Assembly: GCF_019112545.1 (NCBI RefSeq)
Contig: NW_025064948.1
Location: 62,584 to 126,583, forward strand
From: Guyanagaster necrorhizus
Lineage: Eukaryota; Basidiomycota; Agaricomycetes; Agaricales; Physalacriaceae
Length of the DNA: 64,000 nucleotides
Direction: 5' to 3'
The notes under the pieces were generated by a model that was not told the origin of the DNA, searched no databases, and saw nothing but the letters and a program-made list of their open reading frames with translations. A program made the translations under genes and the position numbers. Below are positions 43,342-56,142 of the stretch, one piece after another. Every line of letters starts with the position of its first letter. The first letter of the stretch is position 1.

Positions 43342-44768
43342 ATGTACCCATTCCGGTTTACCATCACTCCGACAAAGTCCACCCACCAAGGAGACGGCAG
43401 CGGGGGACTCTCAGTCACCAAACAAATGCGCAGGATCCTCAACCAACCCGGCTACCTATCCATCAAAATGGGTGGTCAAACTCTCCGAGTCCTTTATAAT
43501 GACAGATCCACCTCCTTTGATCCTCAAAAGCTCACCTATTTCGGACTATGCTGCTACCTGGGAGATTACGACAAAGTCGTCAAAGTGAGCTTGACACATT
43601 CGCCAAGTATCCTCAGTTACTGAACTGTCAATTCAGGAAGTCGAAACTGGCGATGCCCCCGACCTCGAAGGTTCAGAGACACCATACAAGTTTGGGTATC
43701 TCACCGTCGTCATATCCGGGGCGCAACGCCTCCAAACACCCAATTCCCAGCATATCGACGTCCTCAAATATCTCATATCTCGCGGCGCGGCTGTAGACCT
43801 TCCAGATATCACTGGATACACCGCCCTATCCCACGGAACCATGAACCACATGGCGAAACTCGACATGGCTCGGGTCCTTCTCGAATCTGGGTCAGATCCC
43901 AATCAGCGTGACCGCTACGGCGAAGTCCCTCTACTCGGATGCTTCCAGACCAACGGAATCGGCGCTATCGACCTCCTCATGGAATTCGGCGCCGACATAG
44001 ACATCGCAGACGCAGACGGAGTCAAGCCACGTGAGTTTCAGCTCAAGTGTGGCCCAGAGGTGACAGCTGCGGTGCAGCGATGGCTCAGGAAGCGTTCAGG
44101 GGACGAGAAACCGATGGACAGCAAGGCATGCGAATTTTGCAAGAAACCAGGAGGAGACGGTGTCCAACTCAGGCTGTGCTCAAAGTGTCAGACTACAAGG
44201 TATTGTTCGACAGCGTGTCAGCGTGCGTTTCATTTCACCTTCTGTAGCATATTATATCTCCCTGACATCTCACTCAGGTTCGCACTGGCCTACCCACAAG
44301 CCCCTCTGTCAACCATTCTCCACACAGAACACCGTCACCCTCATTCCATACTACCCCGAATCCCAAAACGGGTTCTGCCAACCAATGGCCAAGTTTAATC
44401 GGGACATTTGGTCTATCCCCGCACCCGAAACACCTCAGTCTCATCACCGCTTCGCACATACGCCCAAGAATCTCCCGGCTAAATCACTCAAGAGCATCAT
44501 TATCAAAGTGCAGGTACCTTTTGACGCATTTTCGAGCAAGCCGCTAGCGAACGTAAAGCTTGACGGGGATCTCCTGGTGTACACGAAGAAGAGAGATTTC
44601 GTATGCACGATAAGACGAGGTGATGCGCCGGAGGAGTATGATCACATATCCCAAGTGGTCAGGATTAAGGGCGTGGGAGGGGCAAAAGCGTATTTTGCTG
44701 CGGAGCTTAGGAGCAAAACGGCGTTGATCGTGAAAGTATCAGAGGTTCTCGCAGAGCAGCCTTTTTAA
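43342..44768 (+). CDS. ankyrin-repeat and MYND zinc-finger protein
   Basis: Three exons (43342-43584, 43637-44222, 44278-44768) with 52- and 55-nt introns encode 439 residues. Ankyrin-type repeats occupy about residues 90-240 (HIDVLKYLISRGAAVDLPD, MARVLLESGSDPNQRDRYG, AIDLLMEFGADIDIADADG). A MYND finger follows at about 246-288: C-x2-C (CEFCKK), C-x2-C (CSKC), YC-x3-C (YCSTAC) and the H-x3-H/C end SHWPTHKPLC, split by the second intron. The remaining 150 residues match no domain I know. MYND fingers bind proline-rich peptides; many mushroom genomes carry this architecture, with unknown function. The ATG at 43342 was chosen over an upstream GTG. Confidence 0.92.
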
Positions 44769-45038
44769 TTTTTCTCTCTTGATCGTAGGTTTAAATCATT
44801 ATTCCTGGGTCGTGCACTCAAGTCAGTTTTATTTTGACAGGTATCAGAATGCAAGACCGAGTAAATATTTTAAGAAACCGACCGCCATATTTCTACATAG
44901 GTACTAGGGATCCTCTTCAACGGAAATAAGAAAGTATCAATATGTTGGTCCTATGAAGGATATTGATAATAACAGGTATACTTTAATTTTTACTTGTAGA
45001 CTCTTCAATCATCATGATTCATGTCCTCGTGTGCTCAC

Positions 45039-45330
45039 TCATAGTTCGCGCTCCAACCACCACTTAATCCAGAAATAGTCCTCGCTGAGATAAAACACAC
45101 CTATCCAAACCTTCTTCAAGGCTAGCTGATCGATGACTTTGGCGTCGGAGAAAAATATACCCAGGTGAGATAGCCTTGCGACACTCAAAGCTGCCGCTTG
45201 CTCCTCGTTGAACCGTTGGCATACGACATCGAGTCTCAATCACTTCAACCCGGGATTGAAGGTTCCGGGTATGGTCAACTGGTCTCCTTCCCGATGGGGT
45301 ACGATTGGCACCTTGGAATAATACATGCAG
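45039..45330 (-). pseudogene. F-box gene C-terminal relic, second copy
   Basis: Reads DVVCQRFNEEQAAALSVARL and SHLGI, parallel to VVRQRFDEERAAELNVTRLSHL in the gene at 45502-47040, then changes frame into ALEEGLDRC, parallel to ALENEGLDW. It lies immediately downstream of that gene, so it is probably a partial tandem duplicate. Confidence 0.75.
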
Positions 45331-45501
45331 TGAGTTAATATCTTGTTGCTCCCGACGCCCTTATGTTCCACGGAGCATTCGTCGTTAGCAGCACTTTGTG
45401 ATTTATGATATGGGAGATAGGGAATACCGGTTTATTGTGGGCACTACTCAATCATTAAAGTCGTGAGCTGCTAAGTTTGAATTCCCACTGCATATACATG
45501 T

Positions 45502-47040
45502 TTACGCACTGAACCAGACTCCTGTCCAATACTGATCAACCTTTCGGTATGGTGACCCTTTCTCCCAATCCAACCCTTCGTTCTCAAGTGCATCAAGCCC
45601 ATCGCTTTTTAGCCAGTTGATGACTCTGTTACTAACACAATTTATACACAGGTGAGACAGCCTTGTGACATTCAATTCTGCCGCTCGCTCTTCATCAAAG
45701 CGTTGGCGAACGACGTCAATGACCATTTTCCCGTAAGGTCTTTTCCAGACGGCATCGATATTGATGGTGAACGTCAGCCTCTTCATTGCGGAAAGGATTT
45801 CAGGCTGAGTAAACTGATCCAGTGGGGATGCTGAATGACCTTTCCTATAGTACACAACCAGACAACTGACATTTTTTGTGAAGGCCCTAAGATGATGGAA
45901 CTTCTGAACCACCTCCGGGAAAATGGCCAAATGTTCGATGGAGCAAGCGGATCGCGTCAGAAATTCTTGAAGCGAATGAATGTCAACGTCATCCCCATCT
46001 AAAATGGAGTCCGGACAATAGCCGAATCTTCTCAGTGACGGGGCGGTAAGAGCGTCCAGTATCCTCACATCATTGACTGTTAGGGACTGAAGTTGTTCCA
46101 TTCGAACGGGTAACAAATTACTAGAGTCCAGAGGTCCATCCCAATCGTCGAAAAACAAGATACTAATTTCGACGAGCGTTTGTACCTGGGTGATGTACCG
46201 GATGTCTGCCAAATGATGCAATGTTCCACTAAAATGCGTGAGAATGCTTAGGCTAGCATTCAAAGGCATCTGGGAAATCTCCAGCGATTCAACGTTGACA
46301 CGTCGAAGAGATGGTGCAGAGGACAATGCATCTGTGCTGAAGTCCGCAGTGTCTGCGGTAGAAACATACAACTCCTCCAACAAAGGAATATTTCCTGATA
46401 CAGAAGCAAGTTTCTCTAGGTCTTTCGATCGAGCGCACATGTCCACCATTTTCCACAACGCGGATTTTTGAAGGACCATATCAAAGATACGTCTATCAAT
46501 AACGTGGCCTTCAGTCCTTATTGCTATCCATAATGGAAACTGTGCAGAGCGACGGAAATGGTGGGAGAGTATGTCCACTGAGTGGTGCGTGTACGGCGGT
46601 TGCAAAATGACAACCGACCATAAGACAGGCAAGGTTGATACAATGTCTCGCCAGCATCCACAGACTTGGCCCAGAGGCCACACGCCCGTGGTGACATCGA
46701 GGCTGTTCTTGGGACGATGAACGGCCCAGGAGAATATCTCCAGAAGAACGTCACTTGGAAGACGACGGATAGGCGACAGCAGTGCTTTTCGCCTGGACAG
46801 CGAATGCTCCAACTGGTCTTTTTTGCGCATCAGCATGATCATTTGTCTCTCCAAACTGGAGATTTCGAGTTCAAGGGTAGAGATATCTTCTTCGATCCGC
46901 GCCGTGTCAGCATCTAACAAGGGCCTCTTCTTACGAAGAAGCAACGTTATTAAGTGTTCATGTTCAAACTCGTTTGCTGGTGTATAAAGAGACTTCGATG
47001 CTAACATGCCGAAAGGGTAAACAAGCTGAAGAATGGCCAT
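45502..47040 (-). CDS. F-box protein with N-terminal coiled coil
   Basis: An intronless 512-residue frame. A charged heptad-rich coiled coil covers about residues 30-88 (DISTLELEISSLERQMIMLM). The F-box follows directly (LLSPIRRLPSDVLLEIFSWA, GQVCGCWRDIVSTLPVLWS). The rest is irregular leucine-rich sequence (IPLLEELYVSTADTADFS, MEQLQSLTVNDVRILDALTA) ending in RVINWLKSDGLDALENEG and YWTGVWFSA. This coiled coil plus SPIRRLP-type F-box layout is the commonest F-box class in mushrooms. It is the likely parent of the relics at 38417-38780 and 45039-45330. Substrate receptor of an SCF ubiquitin ligase by family; the target is unknown. Start could be Met12. Confidence 0.92.
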   Translation of the reverse strand: MAILQLVYPFGMLASKSLYTPANEFEHEHLITLLLRKKRPLLDADTARIEEDISTLELEISSLERQMIMLMRKKDQLEHSLSRRKALLSPIRRLPSDVLLEIFSWAVHRPKNSLDVTTGVWPLGQVCGCWRDIVSTLPVLWSVVILQPPYTHHSVDILSHHFRRSAQFPLWIAIRTEGHVIDRRIFDMVLQKSALWKMVDMCARSKDLEKLASVSGNIPLLEELYVSTADTADFSTDALSSAPSLRRVNVESLEISQMPLNASLSILTHFSGTLHHLADIRYITQVQTLVEISILFFDDWDGPLDSSNLLPVRMEQLQSLTVNDVRILDALTAPSLRRFGYCPDSILDGDDVDIHSLQEFLTRSACSIEHLAIFPEVVQKFHHLRAFTKNVSCLVVYYRKGHSASPLDQFTQPEILSAMKRLTFTINIDAVWKRPYGKMVIDVVRQRFDEERAAELNVTRLSHLCINCVSNRVINWLKSDGLDALENEGLDWEKGSPYRKVDQYWTGVWFSA

Positions 47041-48508
47041 GGGTCCGGTTAATCTGATTGAAAGCTATTGGTCAGCCTACTCACTGTTTCGGCACAGCAG
47101 CTATGCGTGATGGTGAAGAAATGGAGACTCGCAAGAAGGGGAGGACACTGGTGAAAATGGCGCTATTCTGCTGGGTGGAGGTACAGTGCCATGTAATACG
47201 AGACGAGATGGTCAGATTAAAGGGCAATTGCCGTGCGGCCCGGGTCAGCTGCGCTCCTCCTGGTTCCAACTTTGCGAAGTTGTATAGGCCCATCAAATGT
47301 CGCCTTGTAATTGTCCTTGAAGCTTCTCAGCGCTGAAGCATAAATCATGGAGGGGTTGCGACCACAAGACCAGCCATGGCTGTTATGAACTTGAAGAACG
47401 TTGAAAAGCTCCCACTGAGGGAGCAGGGTCAGATCTGCACTTCACTGAAGAGACTCAGGATACCGCGAAACTCTAGACATTCAAAGTTGGAATTTGGAAG
47501 GGGAAGGCTTTGCCTAAGTCAAAGGCACGTGGAAAGACGGGACTGAAAATCAATATGTAGAGGCGTCGCTCCCCCCAAAGAATTTTTGGAGAATGATCAC
47601 ACAGACGACTTAAGTCCGGGCCAATCGAGTAAATAACTTCAACAGTCAATTTATGAAAGATAAGAAGCTTCGGGTGCAAACCTCAATCCTGCTAATAAGT
47701 ACCTTCCCCATATGTAGGCGGAATCGATAGGCTTTTGATTTTTCTCGGCGAGTTTTTTAATTCCTCGTTGTGTTGTAGAAACAAACTTCGGGAGTTTCAT
47801 AGCTCTCACAGCTAATGGCACAAGCACACTTGGGGCAAGACAGCCTTGATCGTGAATGGTCCTATTTACACAGGCATCAAGGTACAAGGCGAGCAAGCGG
47901 CAATTTTCGCTAATCAAACCATAAACGTACCTACTTCCAGTACTTTTCGTATAAGGGCGGCGCTCTGGAAAACGCAACTTTCGAACCAGACTGAGCAATG
48001 CTCAGACCCCTCTAGTCAGCTACTTATTGCCCTGGGAGTCATCGACAATCATATACAACTTCTCGACTTTGAACGACTACCTTCCTAAAGGCTGTAGTGA
48101 GAAAATAGAACGTCACTTACTATACGACATACTGCTGATCGCCCTTTTCGCCAACGTAAGGTCGGAGGCTCGTAGCATAAAGGTCAATATTAATAGTGAT
48201 ACTCATACAACCCATGCATCGGTCGATGACCTTCGGAACATTATGAAGCTAGAAGCCCAAGTGGCATCTCGCCGAATCACTATTTCTACACCGCTTGCGA
48301 TGTAAACAGCTTGATCATTCAACCTGTAGTCTATCGTCAGAAATCCTTATCCGAGGTGTTGCTAAGACCCGGAATAATCATTACTCGTCTATGTCACCGG
48401 ATCATACACTTAAATTAGTCTTATCTACAAAGGCATCAGTACTAGATTCGTTTTACAACGTCCGACATCTCACGTACATGTCCCACCATCGCCGTATCTG
48501 ATCCTGCT
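47041..48508. other. intergenic, frames on both strands unassigned
   Basis: A 115-codon minus-strand frame (47651-47998) and a 92-codon plus-strand frame (48027-48305) both look somewhat protein-like, but no family, start context or introns support either. Confidence 0.35.
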
Positions 48509-51500
48509 CTATACAGTATGGCCAAGCGTCTCTTCCTCAAAAGTCAAGAATCGACGATGCAACATGTCCAAGCTAGAAAAGGATGTCTCGCCACACAGGT
48601 CCTTAATGATACTAGAAATATCATCCAGAAGCTATTCCCAGGCAAAGGTCAGTGTCACAAGTCATCACAAAGGCTGGAACTTACAGTTACGACAGAGGAC
48701 AGCGAGATAACAGCTATAATGACAGCTGCATTCAAGACTAACACGTCACCGCAACGAATCAAACTACTCACCCGTGGAATGCGCCGGGAGATGAGGGTCC
48801 TGTGCATGGTGATTAGTGTATATCAGTGCCGTAAACCATAAAGACTCGCCATGAGAACCTGTAGCGTCAGCTCTTCGATACCAATCCTGGTGCTATCCAC
48901 CTTTTCCGGCTCATGGTCTGTAGAGTCCTCAACGTCGGAATCGGAAGAATCGGAGTCGCCATCCTTTACCTCCTCTTGTATCTGGGCGTGTCTACGCCGA
49001 ACAACCCTCGCACGACGCTCGTGATAGATGATCCGATCCTTCAGGTTGAAGAATGCAGGAGGTAAAGGACGAGCACCAGAAAGGCAGCTGGAGATGACAG
49101 AGATCTGTGTGAAAACATCGGAAAGCTGCATATTTTGAGTTAGCCCCATTGAAAGAAATAACTGCCGGTGAAAGAACGTACGAAGCTAGGATTCATAAAT
49201 GGGGTCTACAGCGAAGATTAATATCGAATGAAAACAGTGTACGACATAGAACTCTACGAACGTGATGTACGAGGATTCCACACCATCGTTCGTCCATTCT
49301 TGACATGGCTGCCACGAGAAGGTTCAAAGTCGAAAGAAGCCGTGTTCTATATGGTTCAAGCACATTAAATCCTTAAGCTCAGGTCAGAAAGGATGGAAGG
49401 ATCATACAATTTCATATGCAATAATGTGTACTGCTCGTACGGCCACTGGCCCGAAACGTGGGGTTCCCATTTCGCAGCAGTCAATGTCGGCTGCAGCTCT
49501 TGTAGCCGGGTCTGCAGCGCATAAGCCCCGTGAGCACAGGTACCGAAAGTGAGGAACGTACAGCGATCGCAAGCATCCTAGGTGTGAACATCCGGATGCG
49601 CTGCTCCTTCGTTGAGACATTATCGGATCGATTCGTATGGTCCTTCTCCGCGTCGCTATTAAGCCGAGTCTTGCGCTCTTCCGCTAGGAATGCCTCAACT
49701 TCCGAGGCGAATATGTTACCCAGTTCATCTGTAATGGCAGCCAAAGACCGACGGACGAAAAGACGAGAAGATGTCAACCTAGGTACTATCATCACGATAA
49801 ACTGGTCATTGACGGAAGCTATATCAGACATATGCACATAAACCAAGGCAAGGATAGATCACGTACCCCAGCAGTAAACCCTATGATGATAAGCAGGCTA
49901 AGATCAAAAAGGTAAGTAACAACAACCGCGCATGGCATAACAGACTCACGCTCGCTTCCATGCGATATCGATACCTTTTCCAGTGTTGGCCAGCATGACC
50001 TGATGGGCGTCGACCCAACTGTATCCGACAACTAGGGAAAACACAGGTTAACACGATGCTCGCACTAAACTCAGCCATCTTGGCTCACCAAATACAGTGG
50101 TTACTCCGATCATACTCCAGAAAGGTTTGTCACTGGGCCGACATGTGATACTCTTCAACACGAAAGGCGCAGTCAATGCTGTCTATAATTCGAAGTCAGA
50201 ATTTTGTTAGTGTACCCAATAAAACAAAAACGAGCAACAGACCGTGATTATAACGATACCATAAGGGTTACCATTCCCTCGGGCAGCACCAATATACCAC
50301 GCCACAAGACCATCTATTTCTTGCATCAACAGATAACTAATCCAGAACCGATATGAGCTTACTGAGCAAACCAATGCCAGTTCCGATTAACCGAACACCG
50401 TAGCTATATATCTAGATGAAGCAATCAGAATAGTTCGAACCTCGTTCATAAAACATGGAACATACCTGATCTCCCGCAAATACAGCTAGACCAATCTGGC
50501 CATATATTAGTGAACAAAAACAAGAACAAGGTAAAGTAAATCCACCTGAGCCATAATCACCGCCCAAATCCCCCGATATTGATACACGAACCACACGCTT
50601 GAGGAACAAACATACGGAATCCAGAGCGCTATTGACACAAGGCCATATCTCATCGCGTAGACACCCTCGGGTGACCAGAGGAACCTGACAGCCGAGGTTA
50701 ACTTGAGAGAGAACTTCCCAAGAGCGGATTTGGGCGGAAGTGCGTCAGGATCGCGGGCTTTACACATGCAATCACCATCGGTATCAATCAGCTCAGTAAG
50801 GAAAAATCAACTGACGATGACGGACAACCCCTGCCTCCATTTCATCTTTCTCGCTTTCAGCCTTGAGCGTATCCTGAGACTCGGCTAGACTCTCCTCGAA
50901 TTTGAACGGATCCGTAGGCGCCCCCATCGCGAAGGGCGAAACGTTTTTATTTGTTCCGCCGGTCCCTTTTGCTCTGCCTCCCAGGCTTCCGTATCCAATG
51001 GGCATCCATAACCTAGGCTCTGGCCGCTTCTCATCAAGATAGACAATCAGGGTCAGGAGCTTGATGAGGGAATCCGCAAAAGCCTCCAAGGTATCACAGA
51101 ACACGAAACATATGAACAGCGACCTTTACAAGTAACAAACACCCCAATCAGTATTGATGCGTATGTACAGGGCATCCAGGCACGTCTGGTAACCACGCAC
51201 CTCACAGAGAAACCCGAGGTACCCGCATCTTCTTTAACTGAGGCAAGTAGTCGACCGGTGACTGGATCGAAAAATCGTTCAAATGGCCTGATGAGTTGAA
51301 CCCGCTCGACGTTACGAAAGTGGTCCAATGATTTCTTGATAACATTCAACTGCTCAACTAGACCCTGCTGCCTTTGCTGCATCTTCTCGGGAGACGGCTT
51401 ACTGAACAACCATGACCACCTTGTATTATTGCAGTCTTTAAACCACGTCGTGATGATCTTAACAGTTTCCGAACAGTCATTGTTAAGGGTCTTGGACGCA

Positions 51501-53042
51501 TTAGACAGTAATGGAACCAAAGTCTCCAGGTCAAGGCCATGCTTTACTTCGCGAGCCCGTATATCGCGCAATAGCAAGATTGACCGGTTTATAATCGCCT
51601 TGTTAGACTTCGGATCTTCATCATGACCAGCTTTGGCATGCGCGACAAGCAAGTTATCTACCGCCGTCTGAAACGCTAATAACCCACTGCGATGGAGCAA
51701 AATATCATTTCCTGTCACACATCAACATAAATCGCTCACGCTGTCCGGTTCGTTAACGTCTTCAATTCCTTGTTTACTTGCTTCAGATCTGCAGCGCCTA
51801 GTCTTCCCATCGAGCTCTCGAGGTCAATGAAGCTAATTTGACCTTGAAGGCCTTGAAATCCTACGACTAATGACGTGCGATACGTTTTCCCTCGCCGAAT
51901 CAGTCTTTCAAATGCCTCGTGGTCCGAGGCACTCGTCTGTAGGGTTTCAGCTTGAAGATCGATGATGTCAAGGACGGGCTATAGACGCGTTTAAGCAAGG
52001 GCTCAAGACTAATACACCGGCAAACTAACTTTAAGCACGCCGCCACCAAGTAAGCTCCTGGATACCAATATTTAATCAACATTTAGTGTTAATGGATGGC
52101 ACTCACAGCCAAACATGATTCAGAGATTCTGGAAAGATGCAGATGAGGCATGCGAGGGCGGTCGCGAGATAAAAGCCAGTAGGAATCAGGAACAGCTTGG
52201 CAAGTGTATACTGAGATATCGGGAAGACTACATGCGCTTGAATGAATCTGACGTGCAGAATGGTTGCAATTATCAACTAACCAGGGCCATAAAGACACAT
52301 GAGGTCCAGAACGATGCTGCCAAATATACTGAAAAGGGCAAGCTTTGGTCTGTACGCAACCACAGTCGAGAAAAAGAAGGTCCCAATGAAGAAGAAAGCA
52401 CCAAACACGGCCGAAGACCTGCACAATAAAGTTGAATAGAAGGGGTAAATAAGGGCGAGATCGCTTACCGAGGATCAAGAAACTGGCCGTGGAATATGGC
52501 GCTTTCGTATTGAAGCGCCGTGGGGGTACCGCTGTATGCCCAATATGAGCCTAAACTCAGGCAAAATGACTGCGAAGAACCAACGAAGACTGAAGAGCAT
52601 GAACCTGCCGCGCCAATCGAGCTTGGTCACGAACCGAAAGAGCAGATGCCATGGCGGCGCAGCCCCACGCCCAACCGAAAAGCATACCTGGCCACTGTTA
52701 GGCAGATCCACGCGCAAGGAAAAGGCTATAAACCTATTATGAGCGTAGTCGATACAAACAGAAACATCGATAGCGCGAAAGACGGCGGTAGCAAAACTGC
52801 CAGGATCCTAGGAAACAAATTGCCGAATATCAAGACAACGCCGCGCAAGATGAACGCGAAACGCACGATGCAAAGAACGCCGCCTGTCCCTCTGCTTTCG
52901 AAGTCTTGGTAGCACAGAGGTAGATCAACGAAATGGCGAGCGAAATGCAGCATCGAATCCAAGTCTTGATGGTTCTTCTAGACTTGAAGGTCGCCTTCAG
53001 CCACGTAACAGCCTTTGCCGTGAAAGCCTTCTGCGCGTCCAT
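48509..53042 (-). CDS. FUSC / aromatic acid exporter-like membrane protein
   Basis: A gene of about 20 exons. The first ten were placed: 52867-53042, 52734-52807, 52585-52687, 52469-52531, 52282-52418, 52107-52227, 52030-52057, 51740-51978, 51201-51686, 50829-51123 (574 residues). The first membrane bundle reads TIKTWIRCCISLAISLIYL, LPPSFALSMFLFVSTTLI, GWAWGCAAMASAL, FGAFFFIGTFFFSTVVAYRP and YGPVFPISQYTL. A long helical domain and an acidic linker follow, then a second bundle (GVYAMRYGLVSIALWIPYV, FVYQYRGIWAVIMAQ, LVAWYIGAARGNGNPYGI, VVGYSWVDAH). The C-terminal region includes PAFFNLKDRIIYHERRARVV and an SD-rich acidic segment, ending DDISSIIKDLCGE. This is the fungal two-bundle FUSC/DUF2421 layout of about 1,000 residues. 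Related proteins export aromatic acids; cargo here is unknown. Exons below 50829, especially the last three, are approximate. Confidence 0.88.
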
Positions 53043-54639
53043 GGCGACAGAGAGAGGGAATGGTGGTAGAAGAAGAAAGAAGGAAAATTGTTTCACCCGA
53101 TGGTACGAACTTGTTGAGGTTCAGAAGTCGCGTGGCGGTGCTGATGTCATGGGTCCTACCAAATTTGCGGGGGATGCCGCCCGCGAAAGTTGTCGACAAA
53201 GGGCTCAATTCTCAATTTCCATTCCTTTCGCTTAATGTCACCATCCTCATCGGCACCATTCCTCGTTTCTCGCCAACACAATATGTATACAATCGACTAC
53301 TGCGCAATTTTACATCAAGAACGTTGCTGTGGAAGCGCTGGAAGCAGGGGTCGCTACTAAGGACTCCGAATTCTCATTGGGGGAAAACGAGTGTTATGCC
53401 CCAACATATGTCTTTGAGGGTCTCCATACTGCTGTTATGCCGGCATCGTCCACAGGGTTGACATATACTGGAAACGAACCTTGTGTACATGGCCTGTTGA
53501 TCTGCCGTGCAAACACCTCGTTTCGTCGCTTGTTGCACATATCGGTCGCATCACAGCACGGAATTCGTTTAGTTATCAATGCTTGCGCCATTCGTGCTAC
53601 CATGGCCAATAAATCAGAAGGCTAGATCATGCAGTGGTGGAGTTAAGTTGTATTCTTTTAGACCAAGTATGACTCTTGCTCTTACCATCCAATTCATCTT
53701 GAAGCAGAGTCGTAACTTATACAGATTAGTTGGACGTCCAAAAGTCGTAATCGCTTCCATGCATGGGTCCTTCAAGTTCAGCAACTCCGAGCCGCAGAGC
53801 ACCGAGTATATAGACCCAAGTTTGAAGTTGGGAGAAGTCATCCATTTAAAGTTGGGACGTCTGCTGTTGCTAAAGCTTTCATCCGTTGGCGCCGAGTTAA
53901 AGAAGGTGTCTTGATGGACAGCGCGGTAGGATTTGTAAATTCGAATTATGCGCTTTTGAGCCGATATACGATAAGAATGACTCAACTGACAGAACATTCT
54001 AATCCGAGTTCTCACCTCTCGGGACAACTGGTCGTAAGAGCTTGTGTAAGGGTTGAGGAAAGGAAATCGATATAACGAGTGACAGCCATAGAGTCGGCGT
54101 CGGGCCTGTTAATCGGAGCATCCTAGCGCATGCTCGCATCGTTAATTACCAGATGACTATTATCCGTTCGGCATTAGAGGATTCTATTTCAGATGATCAA
54201 GCTCTTGTAAGCAATCCGTGAATGCAACGTATCACCACCAAGCTTTCATCTTCCGATGCGCGTTTCAGAGACATATGGGTCTTAAGGGGAGGAGTAATGC
54301 GCCATGTAAAAGTACGAGTGACGTGGGACGCTTGAACTCCGGATCACCAAGAGCGAACAAAAAATATAATTGCCCATTGGAGTTATCAAGAGACGATATG
54401 AGTCGAGTTGACGAGAGATATTACGAGCGAACAGTAGGTGCCACCAGACAACGTCTACAGAGACCATCGATATCGTCATTTTCAAAGTCAGGGTGGATTG
54501 ACAGGAATCCAGTCAAGGCACAGCAGATCGACATACGAAGATTGTGCATGGAATGACCACGGAAGAGCGGAAAGATGAGGCTAAAAAGGCCCACGGTAAC
54601 AGCGCATTCACCGTCAGCGTCGAAATGGTCAGATCTACT
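53043..54639. other. intergenic, no recognised gene
   Basis: Frames of 70-137 codons on both strands overlap extensively (for example 53060-53625 plus, 53614-54027 minus) with no motif. Probably non-coding, or too decayed to read. Confidence 0.4.
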
Positions 54640-55030
54640 TCAAGCTGCCCAGAAAAGCCCGCTGGTCACAGCACCATTATCAAAAACAGGCCATGCGGGC
54701 GGGGTACAACCAACATAAAATGAAGAACGCCAGAGCCGTGATATACCTACGAATGGACTTGATGGCAAACCTAACATATATATGAATTGATCATAAATAA
54801 CAGCTGCCAAGACGCACACCCGAGTAGACACTCAATAGACGACCACAATGCCGTGAATGACCACATAGCCAGAATGACAATGTTGTGTGACCTATACAAC
54901 CCGGTGACGACTCGGTAGAAAGCATTTGTCTCGTGAATTTTGATCTTCTCCTGAAGTATAACTTACTGATAACGAGGGGGTAGTGTATGGCATGGTATAC
55001 CCCAATCAGCTGAGACCATGAGATGCTCAT
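54640..55030 (-). pseudogene. multi-pass membrane protein fragment
   Basis: From ATG at 55030 the minus strand reads WSQLIGVYHAIHYPLVI, a GTAAGT donor, then hydrophobic segments IVILAMWSFTALW and ITALAFFILCWLYPARMACF separated by frame changes. The pattern suggests a small seven-helix-type mushroom membrane protein that has lost its frame. Family not identified. Confidence 0.35.
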
Positions 55031-55158
55031 TGCAATGGAATCAAGACATGATTTTTTTCAGCATCAAACTTTGAAGTGGAGACATTTTAATGCACAATAA
55101 ATAGGATAGAATTCAAGATAGAATTACAAATTTATAGGGCACAGCATAGCAAGAGCAT

Positions 55159-56046
55159 TTACAAGCTAATGTAACCCTTGATTGTCTGAACGATGGACTG
55201 AAGAGCATCGTAAGAAGCACCGGATGAAATGTCTGGGTTACAACATTGTGGTTCTGCAGGCCTCAAAGACTTTGCTTCAGCTACACCCCTTACAGGCTGA
55301 CCACCTTTGCTGGTCATGCTTTTCAAGGCATAGCAAGCCCTCCACTTCTTCCCAATTGCAGAAATAGCATACAATCGATCCAATTGCTGATTAGTTGGCC
55401 CAATCTCATCAAGATGCTGAATGACTTGGACAATCGCAGCATCCCGCCCTGAATCTACATGGAAGTCGGATGGGGGCTTGATCTCAACAAGCAGCAAGGG
55501 ATGCTGGGGAAACTCGACAACAAAAGTAATTGTGAAGATGACCCACTGTGGACAGACATCAAACCCCTCAGTCGGAGAGAACCAATAATTCAGAATCTTG
55601 TCATAAAAAAAGGGTAAAACTTTGCTTCAATGGTCTCATTGTCATTGTTCAGCCCAGCAGCTTTGGTTAAAATATATTGTGGGTAGCCACCACCACAGAG
55701 ATGAAGCAAGGGCATGATGCAGTAGTAGCATACTCGTCCTTCTGCGCTTACAGTCAACGTCTTCACAAAGATCTGCATTGCGGTGGATGGCAGTTCAATG
55801 TAACACTCTGGAATGACGACTGAATGCTGTGGTTTACATATTATGTAATATTTACCACGTGCCAGTTGCGACTCGCATAACCTGGTTGCTTGCATTCTGC
55901 CGTTGCCTGGCTTCTTGCCGGTCCACGAGCGCGAGATGGTGCTCTGAGAGCCTCTCACATGGCAAACGCCCATCCTTCCGGGCCTCAATTTGTTGGTTTT
56001 CGGTGCTGGTACCGGTGCTCTTAGCTTCCCGACTAGTCATAAGCAT
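55159..56046 (-). pseudogene. PD-(D/E)XK-like protein gene with frameshift
   Basis: Minus-strand blocks: LPSTAMQIFVKTLTVSAEG, GYPQYILTKAAGLNNDNET and EAKFYPFF, which then runs into a stop at 55590. One extra T in the T7 run (plus-strand A7, 55605-55611) would continue the frame into DKILNYWFSPTEGFDVCPQW and LLLVEIKPPSDFHVDSG. VEIKPP followed by a conserved Arg/Asp/Gln helix (RDAAIVQVIQHLDEIG) resembles the E-x-K core of restriction-nuclease-fold proteins common in mushrooms; this is inference from the motif. The 3' part is AT-rich with few CpG, and an upstream frame to 56046 may be its first exon. Either a pseudogene or a homopolymer error. Confidence 0.5.
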
Positions 56047-56142
56047 ACAACAGTCAAAATTTAAATTGATACAGGAAAATCACATCAACCTCAAGATATC
56101 TACCGGCGTTCATTGTTTAAGGAAACGGGGAACTGCTTGTGC

